Assembly: GCF_001654845.1 (NCBI RefSeq)
Contig: NZ_LXES01000037.1
Span: 1 to 58,937 of the forward strand
DNA from: Enterobacter soli ATCC BAA-2102
GTDB taxonomy: Bacteria; Pseudomonadota; Gammaproteobacteria; Enterobacterales; Enterobacteriaceae
Reading direction: 5' to 3'
DNA length: 58,937 bases
Every line of letters starts with the position of its first letter. Positions within the stretch are counted from its first letter, which is position 1. Of this stretch, positions 1-8,429 are shown piece by piece. The notes below the pieces were generated by a model. The model ran no database searches. It was not told the DNA's origin and was given only the letters and a program-made list of their open reading frames with translations. Position numbers and translations under genes: made by a program.

Positions 1-47
1 GGGAGAGGGAGCTGTCCGTGCTCGTATTTTTTGTGGGGATCCCTCAA

Positions 48-87
48 CCCTGTGGGAGAGGGCCGGGGTGAGGGCACCAGACCGCAC
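48..87. repeat. Dispersed intergenic GC-rich repeat, copy A
   Basis: This partly palindromic sequence (GTGGGAGAGGG, then a GTGAGGG block, then CAGACCGCAC) recurs at 4842-4888 in inverse orientation and at 51487-51534. A diverged copy lies at 34749-34788. All copies sit just beyond the 3' end of a gene; this one follows the ybhK stop. It is not a classical REP unit. Its function is unknown. Confidence 0.6.
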
Positions 88-99
88 GGAAACAAAACC

Positions 100-1008
100 T
101 TAACCCAGCGCCTGAATCGCCTTTTCCAGCGCTTCGCGCAGCAGATGGCGATCGTGGCGATACTGAATATCACTGGCTTCCAGCGGCTCCTGCACCACCA
201 CGCGGGCACTAATTCCTGACACATCCGCTTTCGGCCCGACCACCACCGCATCGATGATTTTTTTCCCGACGTACTGCTCCATGATGCCGAGCTTATCCGC
301 AAGCGTCAGGCTTGCCGCCGCCGGGCTCAGTTCACGCCCTAAATTACCGATATAGACAACCGGTGCAGGGGTTCTGCGCAGCGCCTGGGCCAGCTCTTTG
401 ACCAGCAGAATGGGCATCAGGCTGGTATAAAAACTGCCCGGCCCAATCAGGATCAAATCCGCTTCGCCGATAGCATCAACGGCTTCGCGCGTCGCGGGCA
501 CGGCCGGATATGTCATAAGCTCTTTTGGCGGCAGGGTCAGCTGGTCAATATTCACTTCGCCGTAAACTTCATGGCCTTCCACATCAATTGCCATCAAGTC
601 GACCGGATGTTCAGACATCGGAATCAGGAACGCATCTACTTTAAGCAGATTACGTATTAAATTGATGGCCTCAAGAGGGCGCACGCTCAGGTGATCCAGC
701 GCCTTTAACATCAGGTTTCCGAGGTTATGGCCAGAAAGTTCGCCATTACCGGCAAAACGGTACTCAAACATCGCAGATGCTACGCTCGGTTCGGTAATTA
801 ACTGATTTAAACAGTTACGCATATCGCCCCATGCAATACCGCCTTCCGAACGACGAATGCGCCCTGTAGAACCGCCATTATCGGTGGTGGTGACTATCCC
901 TGTGAGCCTGGACCCAAGAGAGGAAAGTGAAGACATCACTCGCCCCAGACCGTGGCCTCCGCCAAGAGCGACTACCCGGTCAAGATCCGCAAAAGTGCGA
1001 TTGCGCAT
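100..1008 (-). CDS. ybhK: YbhK, YvcK/CofD-like gluconeogenesis factor family protein
   Basis: The protein has 302 aa, the length of E. coli YbhK, and matches it across its length as I recall it. It belongs to the YvcK/CofD-like family, whose members bind UDP-sugars or nucleotides and affect carbon flux and envelope homeostasis; the E. coli member has no firm biochemical role. The N-terminus carries the glycine-rich nucleotide-binding loop [16 protein letters not shown] (residues 12-27), followed by the [11 protein letters not shown] motif (about residues 40-50), both typical of the family. There is no signal peptide or membrane segment, so it is probably cytoplasmic. It is divergent from moaA across a 348-bp intergenic region, as in E. 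coli. Confidence 0.93.
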   Translation of the reverse strand: MRNRTFADLDRVVALGGGHGLGRVMSSLSSLGSRLTGIVTTTDNGGSTGRIRRSEGGIAWGDMRNCLNQLITEPSVASAMFEYRFAGNGELSGHNLGNLMLKALDHLSVRPLEAINLIRNLLKVDAFLIPMSEHPVDLMAIDVEGHEVYGEVNIDQLTLPPKELMTYPAVPATREAVDAIGEADLILIGPGSFYTSLMPILLVKELAQALRRTPAPVVYIGNLGRELSPAAASLTLADKLGIMEQYVGKKIIDAVVVGPKADVSGISARVVVQEPLEASDIQYRHDRHLLREALEKAIQALG

Positions 1009-1149
1009 ACCTATTCCTTATCACGTTCGAACAGCGTAACAGTAACCTAACTACCCCTAAAAGACGATGCTTCACCCGGTGCAAAATGACGTATATCAAT
1101 GCGAAAGTCCTGTTTTTGCGTATTCTGTTACGAAAATGCACGATCAGGT

Positions 1150-1173
1150 CGCTATATATATAATTATATAGCG
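1150..1173. promoter_or_regulatory. Candidate ModE operator upstream of moaA
   Basis: CGCTATATA, a 6-nt spacer and TATATAGCG form a perfect 9-bp inverted repeat that fits the molybdate-responsive ModE box. ModE-molybdate is known to act at the E. coli moa promoter. The site is in the 1009-1356 interval between ybhK and moaA. Apart from this box and the riboswitch I see nothing assignable in that interval. It lies about 95 bp upstream of the riboswitch. Confidence 0.7.
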
Positions 1174-1244
1174 AAAAGCGATAATGGCGAAGAGATGATT
1201 TCCGCGCTACTATCGCCTTAACCACGTTTTCGAATTTGAAAACA

Positions 1245-1356
1245 TACACTCTAGCCTTTGTGCCTGTGTCGAAAGATATGGCGCTCTGGCCGTGGCGGAT
1301 TTGCCACCAGGGTACAGAAAGAAATGACTGTGCCTCCCGTATCTGGAAAGGTGTAC
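1245..1356 (+). ncRNA. Moco riboswitch (moaA leader)
   Basis: The 5' leader of moaA closely resembles the E. coli moaA leader, where the Moco RNA motif was defined. Conserved stretches include CTCTAGCC near 1250, GGCCGTGGC near 1288, GCCACCAGGG near 1303 and GCCTCCCGTATCTGGAAAGG just before the start codon. In the established model, molybdenum cofactor binding to this RNA lowers moa operon expression by blocking translation initiation. The 3' end of the motif contains the moaA ribosome binding region, in line with that. Boundaries are approximate. Confidence 0.88.
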
Positions 1357-2346
1357 ATGGCTTCACAACTTACTGATGCTTTCGCGCGTAAGTTCTTCTA
1401 CTTACGTCTGTCGATTACCGATGTGTGCAATTTCCGTTGCACCTACTGCCTGCCTGACGGTTACAAACCTGGCAGCACCACCAATAACGGCTTTCTCTCC
1501 GTGGATGAAGTGCGCCGCGTCACGCGTGCGTTCACTGAACTCGGCACCGAAAAAGTGCGCCTGACCGGGGGAGAACCTTCTCTGCGTCGCGACTTTCCCG
1601 ACATTATCGCTGCGGTGCGCGAAAACGACCGTATCCGTCAAATTGCGGTAACCACCAATGGGTATCGCATGGCGCGGGATGTGGCGAACTGGCGTGACGC
1701 TGGCCTGACGGCGATTAACGTCAGCGTCGATAGCCTTGATGCCCGCCAGTTCCACGCCATTACCGGCCAGGATAAATTCCGGCAGGTGATGGACGGCATT
1801 GATGCGGCGTTTGCTGCCGGTTTCGAGAAGGTGAAAGTCAATACGGTACTGATGCGCGATGTTAACCATCATCAACTGGACACCTTCCTGGCGTGGATCA
1901 AATCACGCCGCATTCAATTGCGTTTTATTGAGCTGATGGAAACCGGCGAGGGCAGCGAGCTGTTCCGTCGTCATCACATCTCCGGCATGGTGCTGCGCGA
2001 CGAGCTGCTGAAACGCGGATGGATCCACCAGATCCGCCAGCGCAGCGACGGCCCGGCGCAGGTCTTTTGTCACCCTGATTACGAAGGGGAAATCGGGCTT
2101 ATCATGCCGTACGAGAAAGACTTCTGCGCCAGCTGCAATCGCCTGCGCGTCTCGTCCGTGGGCAAGTTGCACTTATGCCTGTTTGGGGACGGCGGCGTAG
2201 ACCTTCGTGACTTGCTGGCAGACGATGCTCAACAGGACGCGCTTGAAGCGCGCATTTCCGAAGCGCTGACGCATAAAAAACAGACCCACTTCCTGCATCA
2301 GGGCAATACCGGAATTACTCAGAACCTGTCATACATTGGCGGGTAA
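1357..2346 (+). CDS. moaA: GTP 3',8-cyclase MoaA
   Basis: This radical-SAM enzyme catalyses the first step of molybdenum cofactor synthesis, turning GTP into 3',8-cyclo-GTP, which MoaC converts to cPMP. The protein has 329 aa, the E. coli length. The N-terminal [4Fe-4S]/SAM motif is C24-x3-C28-x2-C31. The SAM-contacting LTGGEP follows near residue 70. The second cluster is carried by a C-terminal CASC...LHLC segment. The frame is open upstream to 1258, but the start at 1357 (MASQLTDAF) matches the family, and the upstream part is the riboswitch. It is the first gene of moaABCDE. Confidence 0.97.
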   Translation: MASQLTDAFARKFFYLRLSITDVCNFRCTYCLPDGYKPGSTTNNGFLSVDEVRRVTRAFTELGTEKVRLTGGEPSLRRDFPDIIAAVRENDRIRQIAVTTNGYRMARDVANWRDAGLTAINVSVDSLDARQFHAITGQDKFRQVMDGIDAAFAAGFEKVKVNTVLMRDVNHHQLDTFLAWIKSRRIQLRFIELMETGEGSELFRRHHISGMVLRDELLKRGWIHQIRQRSDGPAQVFCHPDYEGEIGLIMPYEKDFCASCNRLRVSSVGKLHLCLFGDGGVDLRDLLADDAQQDALEARISEALTHKKQTHFLHQGNTGITQNLSYIGG

Positions 2347-2370
2347 TCAGTCTTAAGAAGGAACCAGAAG

Positions 2371-2883
2371 ATGAGTCAGGTAAGCGCAGAATTTATCCCG
2401 ACACGTATCGCTATTCTTACCGTTTCTGAACGCCGTGGTGAAGAGGATGATACCTCTGGCCGCTGGCTGCGCGATGCGGCACACGAAGCCGGGCACCATA
2501 TTGTGGATAAAGCGATTGTTAAAGAGAACCGCTATGCTATCCGCGCCCAGGTTTCCCAGTGGATCGCTGGCGATGACGTGCAGGTGGTGCTGATTACTGG
2601 CGGGACCGGTTTTACCGCAGGAGATCAGGCTCCCGAAGCGTTGATTCCCCTGTTCGATCGCGAAGTGGAAGGTTTTGGCGAAGTGTTTCGGATGCTCTCA
2701 TTTGAAGAGATTGGCACCTCAACCTTGCAGTCCCGCGCGGTGGCGGGGGTGGCGAACAAAACGCTGATCTTTGCCATGCCAGGCTCCACCAAAGCGTGTC
2801 GTACTGCGTGGGAGAACATCATCGCGCCGCAGCTCGATGCCCGTACCCGCCCGTGTAATTTCCATCCCCATTTAAAGAAATAA
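2371..2883 (+). CDS. moaB: Molybdenum cofactor biosynthesis protein MoaB
   Basis: The 170-aa protein belongs to the MogA/MoaB/MoeA molybdopterin-binding fold. It carries the glycine-rich VLITGGTGFTAGDQAPEAL loop (about residues 72-90) and the downstream MPGSTKACRTAW segment that line the molybdopterin site. In E. coli MoaB is dispensable, because MogA supplies the molybdopterin adenylyltransferase step, so its own role is less clear. It sits 24 nt after moaA with a good Shine-Dalgarno (AAGGA). MoaC begins 3 nt after its stop. Confidence 0.96.
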   Translation: MSQVSAEFIPTRIAILTVSERRGEEDDTSGRWLRDAAHEAGHHIVDKAIVKENRYAIRAQVSQWIAGDDVQVVLITGGTGFTAGDQAPEALIPLFDREVEGFGEVFRMLSFEEIGTSTLQSRAVAGVANKTLIFAMPGSTKACRTAWENIIAPQLDARTRPCNFHPHLKK

Positions 2884-2886
2884 GTT

Positions 2887-3372
2887 ATGTCGCAATTGAC
2901 CCACATTAACGCCGCTGGCGAAGCGCATATGGTGGATGTGTCTGCCAAAGCCGACACGGTGCGTGAAGCACGTGCTGAAGCTTTCGTGACCATGTTGCCT
3001 GAAACCCTGGCGATGATTATCGATGGCAGCCACCACAAGGGCGATGTGTTTGCAACCGCGCGCATTGCCGGTATCCAGGCCGCGAAACGGACCTGGGATT
3101 TGATCCCACTGTGCCACCCGTTGATGCTCAGCAAGGTTGAGGTAAACCTGCTGGCCCAGCCGGAACATAACCGCGTACGAATCGAATCGCTGTGTCGTTT
3201 AACCGGGAAAACCGGCGTCGAGATGGAAGCGCTGACGGCGGCCTCTGTCGCCGCGTTGACTATCTACGATATGTGCAAAGCCGTGCAAAAAGATATGGTG
3301 ATTGGCCCGGTTCGTCTGCTGGCAAAAAGCGGTGGAAAATCTGGCGATTTTAAGGTGGACAGCCATGATTAA
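2887..3372 (+). CDS. moaC: Cyclic pyranopterin monophosphate synthase MoaC
   Basis: MoaC rearranges 3',8-cyclo-GTP, the MoaA product, into cyclic pyranopterin monophosphate. The 161-aa length is standard. Family landmarks are the IPLCHPL segment (about residues 73-79), the [20 protein letters not shown] helix region and the KSGGKSG stretch near the C-terminus. It lies in the same operon as its upstream enzyme. The moaD start codon lies inside the last codons of moaC (8-nt overlap), which suggests translational coupling. Confidence 0.97.
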   Translation: MSQLTHINAAGEAHMVDVSAKADTVREARAEAFVTMLPETLAMIIDGSHHKGDVFATARIAGIQAAKRTWDLIPLCHPLMLSKVEVNLLAQPEHNRVRIESLCRLTGKTGVEMEALTAASVAALTIYDMCKAVQKDMVIGPVRLLAKSGGKSGDFKVDSHD

Positions 3373-3610
3373 AGTGCTCTTTTTTGCTCAGGTCCGCGAG
3401 CTGGTCAACACCGATAGCCTGACCCTGGATACTTCATTCGATAACGTTGCCGCACTGCGTGCGCATCTGGCAGAACAAAGCGACCGCTGGGCGCTGGCGC
3501 TGGATGAAGGTAAATTGCTGGCAGCTGTTAATCAGACTCTGGTGGATTTTAACCATCCGCTGAAGGCCGGTGACGAAGTGGCGTTCTTCCCGCCGGTAAC
3601 AGGAGGCTGA
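3365..3610 (+). CDS. moaD: Molybdopterin synthase sulfur carrier subunit MoaD
   Basis: MoaD is the small ubiquitin-like subunit of molybdopterin synthase. Its C-terminal glycine is thiocarboxylated and donates sulfur to cPMP on MoaE. The 81-aa protein ends in the expected PVTGG. The start at 3365 ([13 protein letters not shown]) overlaps the end of moaC by 8 nt. A longer open frame from 3302 overlaps moaC further and does not match the family. MoaE begins 1 nt after the stop, so the two subunits of the enzyme are probably made in step. Confidence 0.97.
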   Translation: MIKVLFFAQVRELVNTDSLTLDTSFDNVAALRAHLAEQSDRWALALDEGKLLAAVNQTLVDFNHPLKAGDEVAFFPPVTGG

Positions 3611-3611
3611 A

Positions 3612-4064
3612 ATGGCTGAAACCCGAATTCTGGTAGGTCACGACCGCTTCAGTGTCGGTACAGAATACAGCTGGCTGGCGGAGCGCGACGAAGATGGCGC
3701 GGTGGTCACCTTCACCGGTAAAGTGCGTAACCACAATCTTGGCGACAGCGTAAAAGCGCTCACGCTGGAACACTATCCAGGCATGACCGAAAAATCGCTG
3801 GCGGAGATCGTGGACGAGGCGCGCGGGCGCTGGCCGCTCGGGCGCGTCACGGTTATCCACCGCATCGGCGAAATGTGGCCGGGTGAAGAGATCGTGTTCG
3901 TAGGCGTCACCAGTGCGCATCGCAGCAGTGCGTTTGCGGCGGGCGAATTTATTATGGACTACCTCAAAACCAAAGCGCCATTCTGGAAGCGTGAAGCAAC
4001 GCCAGAAGGTGAGCGGTGGGTGGAATCGCGTGACAGCGATAAACAAGCTGCTGGTCGTTGGTAG
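3612..4064 (+). CDS. moaE: Molybdopterin synthase catalytic subunit MoaE
   Basis: MoaE forms the active site of the heterotetrameric molybdopterin synthase with MoaD. It inserts two sulfurs into cPMP to give the dithiolene. The 150-aa protein has the family core FTGKVRNHNLGDSVKALTLEHYPGM (about residues 36-60), the VTSAHRSSAFAAGEFIMDYLKTKAPFWKRE helix with its conserved basic residues, and a short tail. Its Shine-Dalgarno GGAGG lies in the last codons of moaD. It is the last gene of the operon. I see no strong terminator in the 64 nt before ybhL. Confidence 0.97.
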   Translation: MAETRILVGHDRFSVGTEYSWLAERDEDGAVVTFTGKVRNHNLGDSVKALTLEHYPGMTEKSLAEIVDEARGRWPLGRVTVIHRIGEMWPGEEIVFVGVTSAHRSSAFAAGEFIMDYLKTKAPFWKREATPEGERWVESRDSDKQAAGRW

Positions 4065-4128
4065 TCGGTTGACGTAGATGTGTTAGTCTTAAAACGTGTG
4101 TCTACTTAATCTTAATCAGGAGTGAATC

Positions 4129-4836
4129 ATGGACCGATTTCCGCGTTCCGATTCGATAGTGCAGCAGACCCGAACCGGGCTGCAAACGTATATGGCCCAG
4201 GTGTACGGCTGGATGACAGTCGGCCTGCTGCTGACCGCGTTTATCGCGTGGTACGCCGCAAATACACCTGATCTGATGATGTTTATCTTTTCCAGCAAAA
4301 TCACCTTCTTTGGCTTGATCATTGCCCAACTGGCGCTGGTGTTCGTCCTTTCTGGCATGGTGCAAAAGCTCAGTGCTGGCATGGCGACCACGCTGTTTAT
4401 GCTGTACTCGGCGCTGACCGGGTTAACGCTTTCGAGTATTTTCATCGTTTACACCTATTCCTCCATCGCCAGTACGTTTGTCGTGACCGGCGGGATGTTC
4501 GGTGCGATGAGCCTGTACGGTTACACCACAAAGCGCGATTTGAGCGGTTTTGGCAGTATGCTGTTTATGGCGCTGATTGGGATCGTGCTGGCATCGCTGG
4601 TGAACCTGTGGCTCAAGAGCGAAGCGCTGATGTGGGCAGTGACCTACATTGGGGTGATTGTCTTTGTCGGGCTGACGGCCTATGACACGCAGAAACTGAA
4701 AAACATCGGCGAGCAGATTGACGTGCGCGATAGCTCAACGTTGCGTAAATACTCCATCCTTGGCGCGCTGACGCTGTATCTGGACTTTATCAACCTGTTC
4801 TTGATGCTGCTGCGTATTCTGGGCAACCGTCGCTAG
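4129..4836 (+). CDS. ybhL: YbhL, BAX-inhibitor-1 family inner membrane protein
   Basis: The 235-aa protein is almost entirely hydrophobic, with about seven predicted transmembrane segments, and matches E. coli YbhL. It belongs to the Bax inhibitor-1/TMBIM (UPF0005) family. Bacterial homologues such as BsYetJ act as pH-sensitive calcium leak channels; the enterobacterial YbhL function is not settled. The N-terminus (MDRFPRSDSIVQQTRTGLQTYM) is a short cytoplasmic tail. It has its own Shine-Dalgarno (AGGAG). In E. coli K-12 ybhM follows; here the gene is absent and a repeat and terminator follow. Confidence 0.92.
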   Translation: MDRFPRSDSIVQQTRTGLQTYMAQVYGWMTVGLLLTAFIAWYAANTPDLMMFIFSSKITFFGLIIAQLALVFVLSGMVQKLSAGMATTLFMLYSALTGLTLSSIFIVYTYSSIASTFVVTGGMFGAMSLYGYTTKRDLSGFGSMLFMALIGIVLASLVNLWLKSEALMWAVTYIGVIVFVGLTAYDTQKLKNIGEQIDVRDSSTLRKYSILGALTLYLDFINLFLMLLRILGNRR

Positions 4837-4841
4837 GGTTG

Positions 4842-4888
4842 GTGCGGCCTGATGCCCTCACCCTGACCCTCTCCCACGGGAGAGGGAA
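4842..4888. repeat. Dispersed intergenic GC-rich repeat, copy B
   Basis: This is the inverse-orientation copy of the element at 48-87 and 51487-51534. It runs from GTGCGG through CCCTCACCCTGACCC to the palindrome CTCCCACGGGAG. It starts 5 nt after the ybhL stop and is followed at once by a terminator hairpin. Confidence 0.65.
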
Positions 4889-4895
4889 CAAACAC

Positions 4896-4924
4896 AAAAA
4901 ACGGCAACAAGGTTGCCGTTTTGC
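4896..4924. terminator. Bidirectional intrinsic terminator between ybhL and ybhN
   Basis: ACGGCAAC (4901-4908) pairs with GTTGCCGT (4912-4919) around a 3-nt loop, with A-rich and T-rich flanks that extend the stem and give a U-tract in both directions. It serves the convergent ybhL (+) and ybhN (-) transcripts. Confidence 0.85.
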
Positions 4925-4926
4925 TT

Positions 4927-5889
4927 TTATTTCGCCATCGCCTTCTCATTCTTCGCTCTAAGCTTTTTCGCCCGGCTCTCCAGCAGCAAATAACAGATCG
5001 TTGCCAGCGCCAGCGGCAGGAAGTAATAGAGCATACGGTACGCGAGCAGGGCGGCGATAATGGTTCCCTGAGAGACATGCTCCCCGGCAAGCAGGGCGAT
5101 AAACACCGCTTCCAGCACGCCAATTCCTGCCGGGATATGGACAATTACACCCGCGATACTGCTCACCAGCAGCACACCCAGCACGAAGAAATAGTTCACA
5201 TCCTCGCCCATCAGTAGCCAGATGATCACCCCCATCACCATCCAGTTGGCGCCTGATACCACTAACTGTATGGCGGCAAATCGCCAGGAGGGCAGCACCA
5301 GCTTTTGGCCTTTTATGGTCATGTGGCGGCGGCGTGAAAACGCACAGGCCCACATATAAAGCGCGATAATCAGCAACAGCACACTGCCTAAAATGCGCAG
5401 CGTAGTTTCATCGATGTACCAGTGTGTGGGCAGTTGCACCACGCCTGCGGTGAAAATAACGCCGCCCAGCAGGATATAGCCCAGCCAGTTTGTGGTAATA
5501 CTCAGGGAAAAAATACGCGTGATGGTACTGCCAGGCAGCCCAAGCCGGGAGTAGAGGCGGTAACGCATCCCGATGCCGCCCACCCAGGTGCTGAGCGTCA
5601 GGTTGAAGGCATAGCAAATAAACGACACCAGCATCACCTGCCGTTTCGCCAGTTTATGGCCGCAGTACTTTCGCCCCAGCAGGTCGTAACAGCCGTAAAT
5701 CAGGTAACTGACAATCACCAGTCCAGACGCGCCCAGCAGTACCATGCGGTTGTAGTTGCGGATAACCTTCCACACCTCTTCCCAGTCGACTGTCCGGGCG
5801 TACACCACTAACAGCACCACGACGGCGATAAAGAAAAGCCAGGTGAGGATTTTCTTGGCCAGGCGCCAGCGAGGATGGGAGTGTGACAT
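4927..5889 (-). CDS. ybhN: YbhN, UPF0104/LPG-synthetase-like integral membrane protein
   Basis: The 320-aa protein has about eight hydrophobic segments and matches E. coli YbhN, in the UPF0104 family, distantly related to the flippase domain of MprF-type lysylphosphatidylglycerol synthases. The name-giving LPG-synthetase catalytic domain is absent. It is the last gene of the ybhP-clsB-ybhN operon. Its start overlaps the clsB stop (TGATG), implying coupled translation. E. coli ybhN is known to affect the cardiolipin output of ClsB, which fits lipid handling alongside ClsB. The exact reaction is unknown. The charged C-terminal tail is cytoplasmic by the positive-inside rule. Confidence 0.9.
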   Translation of the reverse strand: MSHSHPRWRLAKKILTWLFFIAVVVLLVVYARTVDWEEVWKVIRNYNRMVLLGASGLVIVSYLIYGCYDLLGRKYCGHKLAKRQVMLVSFICYAFNLTLSTWVGGIGMRYRLYSRLGLPGSTITRIFSLSITTNWLGYILLGGVIFTAGVVQLPTHWYIDETTLRILGSVLLLIIALYMWACAFSRRRHMTIKGQKLVLPSWRFAAIQLVVSGANWMVMGVIIWLLMGEDVNYFFVLGVLLVSSIAGVIVHIPAGIGVLEAVFIALLAGEHVSQGTIIAALLAYRMLYYFLPLALATICYLLLESRAKKLRAKNEKAMAK

Positions 5890-7127
5890 CAGGTTTTTCC
5901 TCCATCTTCCACTTCAACGCGATCCTGTGTTTCCATTTCAGGCTGCACCGGCGGGTTGACCAGCGCAAGTTTAGGTGTGTGTGCGGGCAACCAGCCGACC
6001 ATGGCCGGGAAATGGCGCAGGAAGTGGAACACCACCACACTGATGCCGAGGTTCCACCAGGTACGTTTCGGCACCATAGACTCATCCACTTGCACGCAGT
6101 CGTTAACGATTAGCCCCTGAAGGTTATCGCGCAGGGTCTGGTTGAACTGGCGATCGTGGACGATCAGATTGGCTTCCAGATTGAGCGACAGGCTCAGCGG
6201 ATCGAGATTACTGGAGCCGACGGTCGCCCAGTGATCGTCCATCAGTGCGACCTTTCCATGCAGTGGTCGGCGGCGGTATTCGTAAATCTGCACGCCGCCT
6301 TTCACCAGATAGTTATACAGCAGACGCGCGCCGACTTTGACAATCGGCATATCGGGCTCGCCCTGTACAATCAGTTTCACCCGCACGCCGCGACGCGCCG
6401 CATTGCGCATGGCGTGCAACAGGCGGTAGCCAGGGAAGAAGTAGGCGTTGGCAATAATCACCTCGCGCTTCGCGTTCGCCAGCATCTTCAGATAATGACG
6501 CTCAATATCGTTCCGGTGTTCGCCGTTATCCCGCCAGACAAACAGCGCCTGCGCTTCGCCGGGTTTGCGGTTTTCTTCCGGGCGATGGTGGCGCTTCCAC
6601 CAGCGTCGCACAGCCTCTTTACCCGGCAGATTTTCCAGTTCGAACAGTAAGATGTCCTGAACCACCGGGCCTTCGATACGGATCGCGTAATCCTGTTTGG
6701 CCTCCGGGCCATAGTCAGACATATGTTCGGCGGAATAATTAATGCCGCCGACAAAGGCTACCGTTTCATCGACCACCACAATTTTGCGGTGCATACGGCG
6801 GAAAAGATTAGTGCGCATACCAAACAGACGCGAGCCGGGATCGTAGTAGCGGAATATCACGCCAGCCGACGTGAGTTCATTGACGAATTCGTCGCTCAGA
6901 TCCGGAGAGCCGTAGCCGTCGAGCAGCACTTCGATTTTGATGCCGCGCAGGGCGGCGCGCAGCAGCACGCTGTGTAACTGTTTCCCCACTTCGTCCTCGA
7001 ACCAGATAAAGGTTTCGAGGATCACTTTCTGCTGTGCACGGTCAATGGCCTTGAACACCGCAGGATAATAGTTATCGCCATTTTCCAGCAGCGTGATGCG
7101 GTTTCCTTCCTGCCATGAGCATCTCAT
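5889..7127 (-). CDS. clsB: Cardiolipin synthase B
   Basis: ClsB is a phospholipase-D superfamily enzyme that makes cardiolipin from phosphatidylglycerols and can also make phosphatidylglycerol. The 412-aa protein has both HKD motifs: H113-x-K115-x4-D120 (HRKIVVVD) and H290-x-K292-x4-D297 (HGKVALMD), the second followed by the typical [10 protein letters not shown]. Unlike ClsA it lacks N-terminal transmembrane helices. Residues near 355-365 ([18 protein letters not shown]) could be a membrane-associating stretch. It overlaps ybhP by 4 nt upstream and ybhN by 1 nt downstream. Confidence 0.95.
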   Translation of the reverse strand: MRCSWQEGNRITLLENGDNYYPAVFKAIDRAQQKVILETFIWFEDEVGKQLHSVLLRAALRGIKIEVLLDGYGSPDLSDEFVNELTSAGVIFRYYDPGSRLFGMRTNLFRRMHRKIVVVDETVAFVGGINYSAEHMSDYGPEAKQDYAIRIEGPVVQDILLFELENLPGKEAVRRWWKRHHRPEENRKPGEAQALFVWRDNGEHRNDIERHYLKMLANAKREVIIANAYFFPGYRLLHAMRNAARRGVRVKLIVQGEPDMPIVKVGARLLYNYLVKGGVQIYEYRRRPLHGKVALMDDHWATVGSSNLDPLSLSLNLEANLIVHDRQFNQTLRDNLQGLIVNDCVQVDESMVPKRTWWNLGISVVVFHFLRHFPAMVGWLPAHTPKLALVNPPVQPEMETQDRVEVEDGGKT

Positions 7128-7885
7128 AAGTGGATCTCCGCGCTCAGCGGGGCGTGGTCGGAAAGATGGCGCCAGTTGAGTAACGCCAGGGCGGTCGGGC
7201 TGCTGGCGTGGGCATTTTTCACGTAGATGCGGTCAAGTCGCAGCAGGGGAAAGCGCACCGGGAACGTTCGCGCGGGGCGGCCATTGGCGCGGGTAAAAAT
7301 CTCTTCCAGCCCGGCATCCACCTTCAACGGGTGGTTGGCCCGCTGCCGCCAGTCGTTAAAATCACCCGCCACCACCACCGGCTCATCTTCCGGTAGGGCA
7401 TTGCTCCATTCTGCCAGCATCTTTAGCTGCGCCTGACGATGCGCTTCACGCAGGCCGAGATGCACGCAGCCAACGTGAACGGGAAAGTCCAGTCTGGGTG
7501 GTGTAATGCGGCAGTAAAGCAGACCGCGTTTTTCGCTTTCGCCCACGGAAACGTCGCGGTTTTCGTAATATTCAATCGGGAAACGCGATAGCACCGCGTT
7601 GCCGTGGTGGCCTTCCGGGTAAACTGCGTTACGCCCGTAGGCATAATCACTCCACATCGTATCCGCCAGAAATTCGTAGTGTGGCGTGTCGGGCCAGTTT
7701 TCGACATGCATTGGGTGCACGTCATGGGCACCCATCACCTCCTGTAGGCAGACGATGTCCGCGCTGACGGTGCGTACAGCGTCGCGCAGCTCCGGTAACA
7801 TGAAGCGGCGGTTAAATGCTGTGAATCCTTTGTGAATGTTAATTGTCAGCACTTTAAGCGATAAATGCTGCGTTTTATGCGTCAT
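7124..7885 (-). CDS. ybhP: YbhP, endonuclease/exonuclease/phosphatase family protein
   Basis: The 253-aa protein has the EEP fold seen in DNase I and inositol phosphatases. Motifs include TINIHKG (about residues 14-20), LQEVMG with the metal-binding Glu, [18 protein letters not shown] and the C-terminal SDHAPL. I chose the ATG at 7885 because GGAAGG lies 5 nt upstream and it gives the E. coli length; an in-frame GTG at 7891 overlaps that Shine-Dalgarno. Its conserved place ahead of clsB and ybhN suggests a phospholipid or phosphodiester substrate rather than DNA. That is inference. Confidence 0.9.
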   Translation of the reverse strand: MTHKTQHLSLKVLTINIHKGFTAFNRRFMLPELRDAVRTVSADIVCLQEVMGAHDVHPMHVENWPDTPHYEFLADTMWSDYAYGRNAVYPEGHHGNAVLSRFPIEYYENRDVSVGESEKRGLLYCRITPPRLDFPVHVGCVHLGLREAHRQAQLKMLAEWSNALPEDEPVVVAGDFNDWRQRANHPLKVDAGLEEIFTRANGRPARTFPVRFPLLRLDRIYVKNAHASSPTALALLNWRHLSDHAPLSAEIHL

Positions 7886-7952
7886 AAACACCTTCCAGGG
7901 TGACTATCCTGATGAAAATAAAGTGTAGTAGGCGTCACAAAAAGATGCGGTG

Positions 7953-7970
7953 TTACGGAATTTTCCGTAA
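7953..7970. promoter_or_regulatory. 18-bp palindrome between divergent ybhP and ybhQ
   Basis: TTACGGAA, a 2-nt centre and TTCCGTAA form a perfect palindrome 68 bp upstream of ybhP and 49 bp upstream of ybhQ. Its symmetry and place between divergent genes suggest an operator. I do not recognise the regulator. Confidence 0.4.
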
Positions 7971-8018
7971 AGTGCGGTAGTCTGAATTAGCAGAGAAATG
8001 TTCTTCAGGAGAGAAGCC

Positions 8019-8429
8019 ATGAAGTGGCAACAACGTGTTCGTGTCGCAACTGGCCTCAGTTGCTGGCAGATAATGTTGCATTTACTGGTCGTGGCCGTAC
8101 TGGTGATGGGCTGGATGAGCGGCGCGCTGGTGCGTGTCGGCTTAGGGTTATGTGTTCTTTACGGTGTCACCGTACTGTCGATGCTGTTTTTGCAGCGCCA
8201 CCATGAAGCGCGCTGGCGCGAGGTGGGTGATGTGCTCGAAGAGCTCACCACCACCTGGTATTTTGGTGCCGCAATGATTGTGCTTTGGCTGTTGTCGCGT
8301 GTGCTGCAAAACAACCTGCTGCTGGCCCTGGCGGGTCTGGCAATTCTTGCAGGGCCTGCGGTTGTCTCGTTGCTGACTAAAGAGAAAAAGTTACGCAATG
8401 TTTCGTCTAAACATCGCGTACGCCACTGA
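8019..8429 (+). CDS. ybhQ: YbhQ, small inner membrane protein
   Basis: The 136-aa protein matches E. coli YbhQ. It has about four hydrophobic segments: residues 18-38, 40-58, 78-96 and 100-118. It ends in a basic tail. The start at 8019 (MKWQQRVRV) follows a good AGGAG and matches the family; the ATG at 7998 has no comparable site. Its 3' end overlaps the 3' end of the convergent ybhR by 39 bp. No biochemical function is established and none can be read from motifs. Confidence 0.88.
   Translation: MKWQQRVRVATGLSCWQIMLHLLVVAVLVMGWMSGALVRVGLGLCVLYGVTVLSMLFLQRHHEARWREVGDVLEELTTTWYFGAAMIVLWLLSRVLQNNLLLALAGLAILAGPAVVSLLTKEKKLRNVSSKHRVRH

Noticed and set aside
1258..1356. N-terminal extension of MoaA by 33 residues
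   Set aside because: The stretch is the Moco riboswitch, and the extension does not occur in the family. The start at 1357 gives the usual 329 aa.
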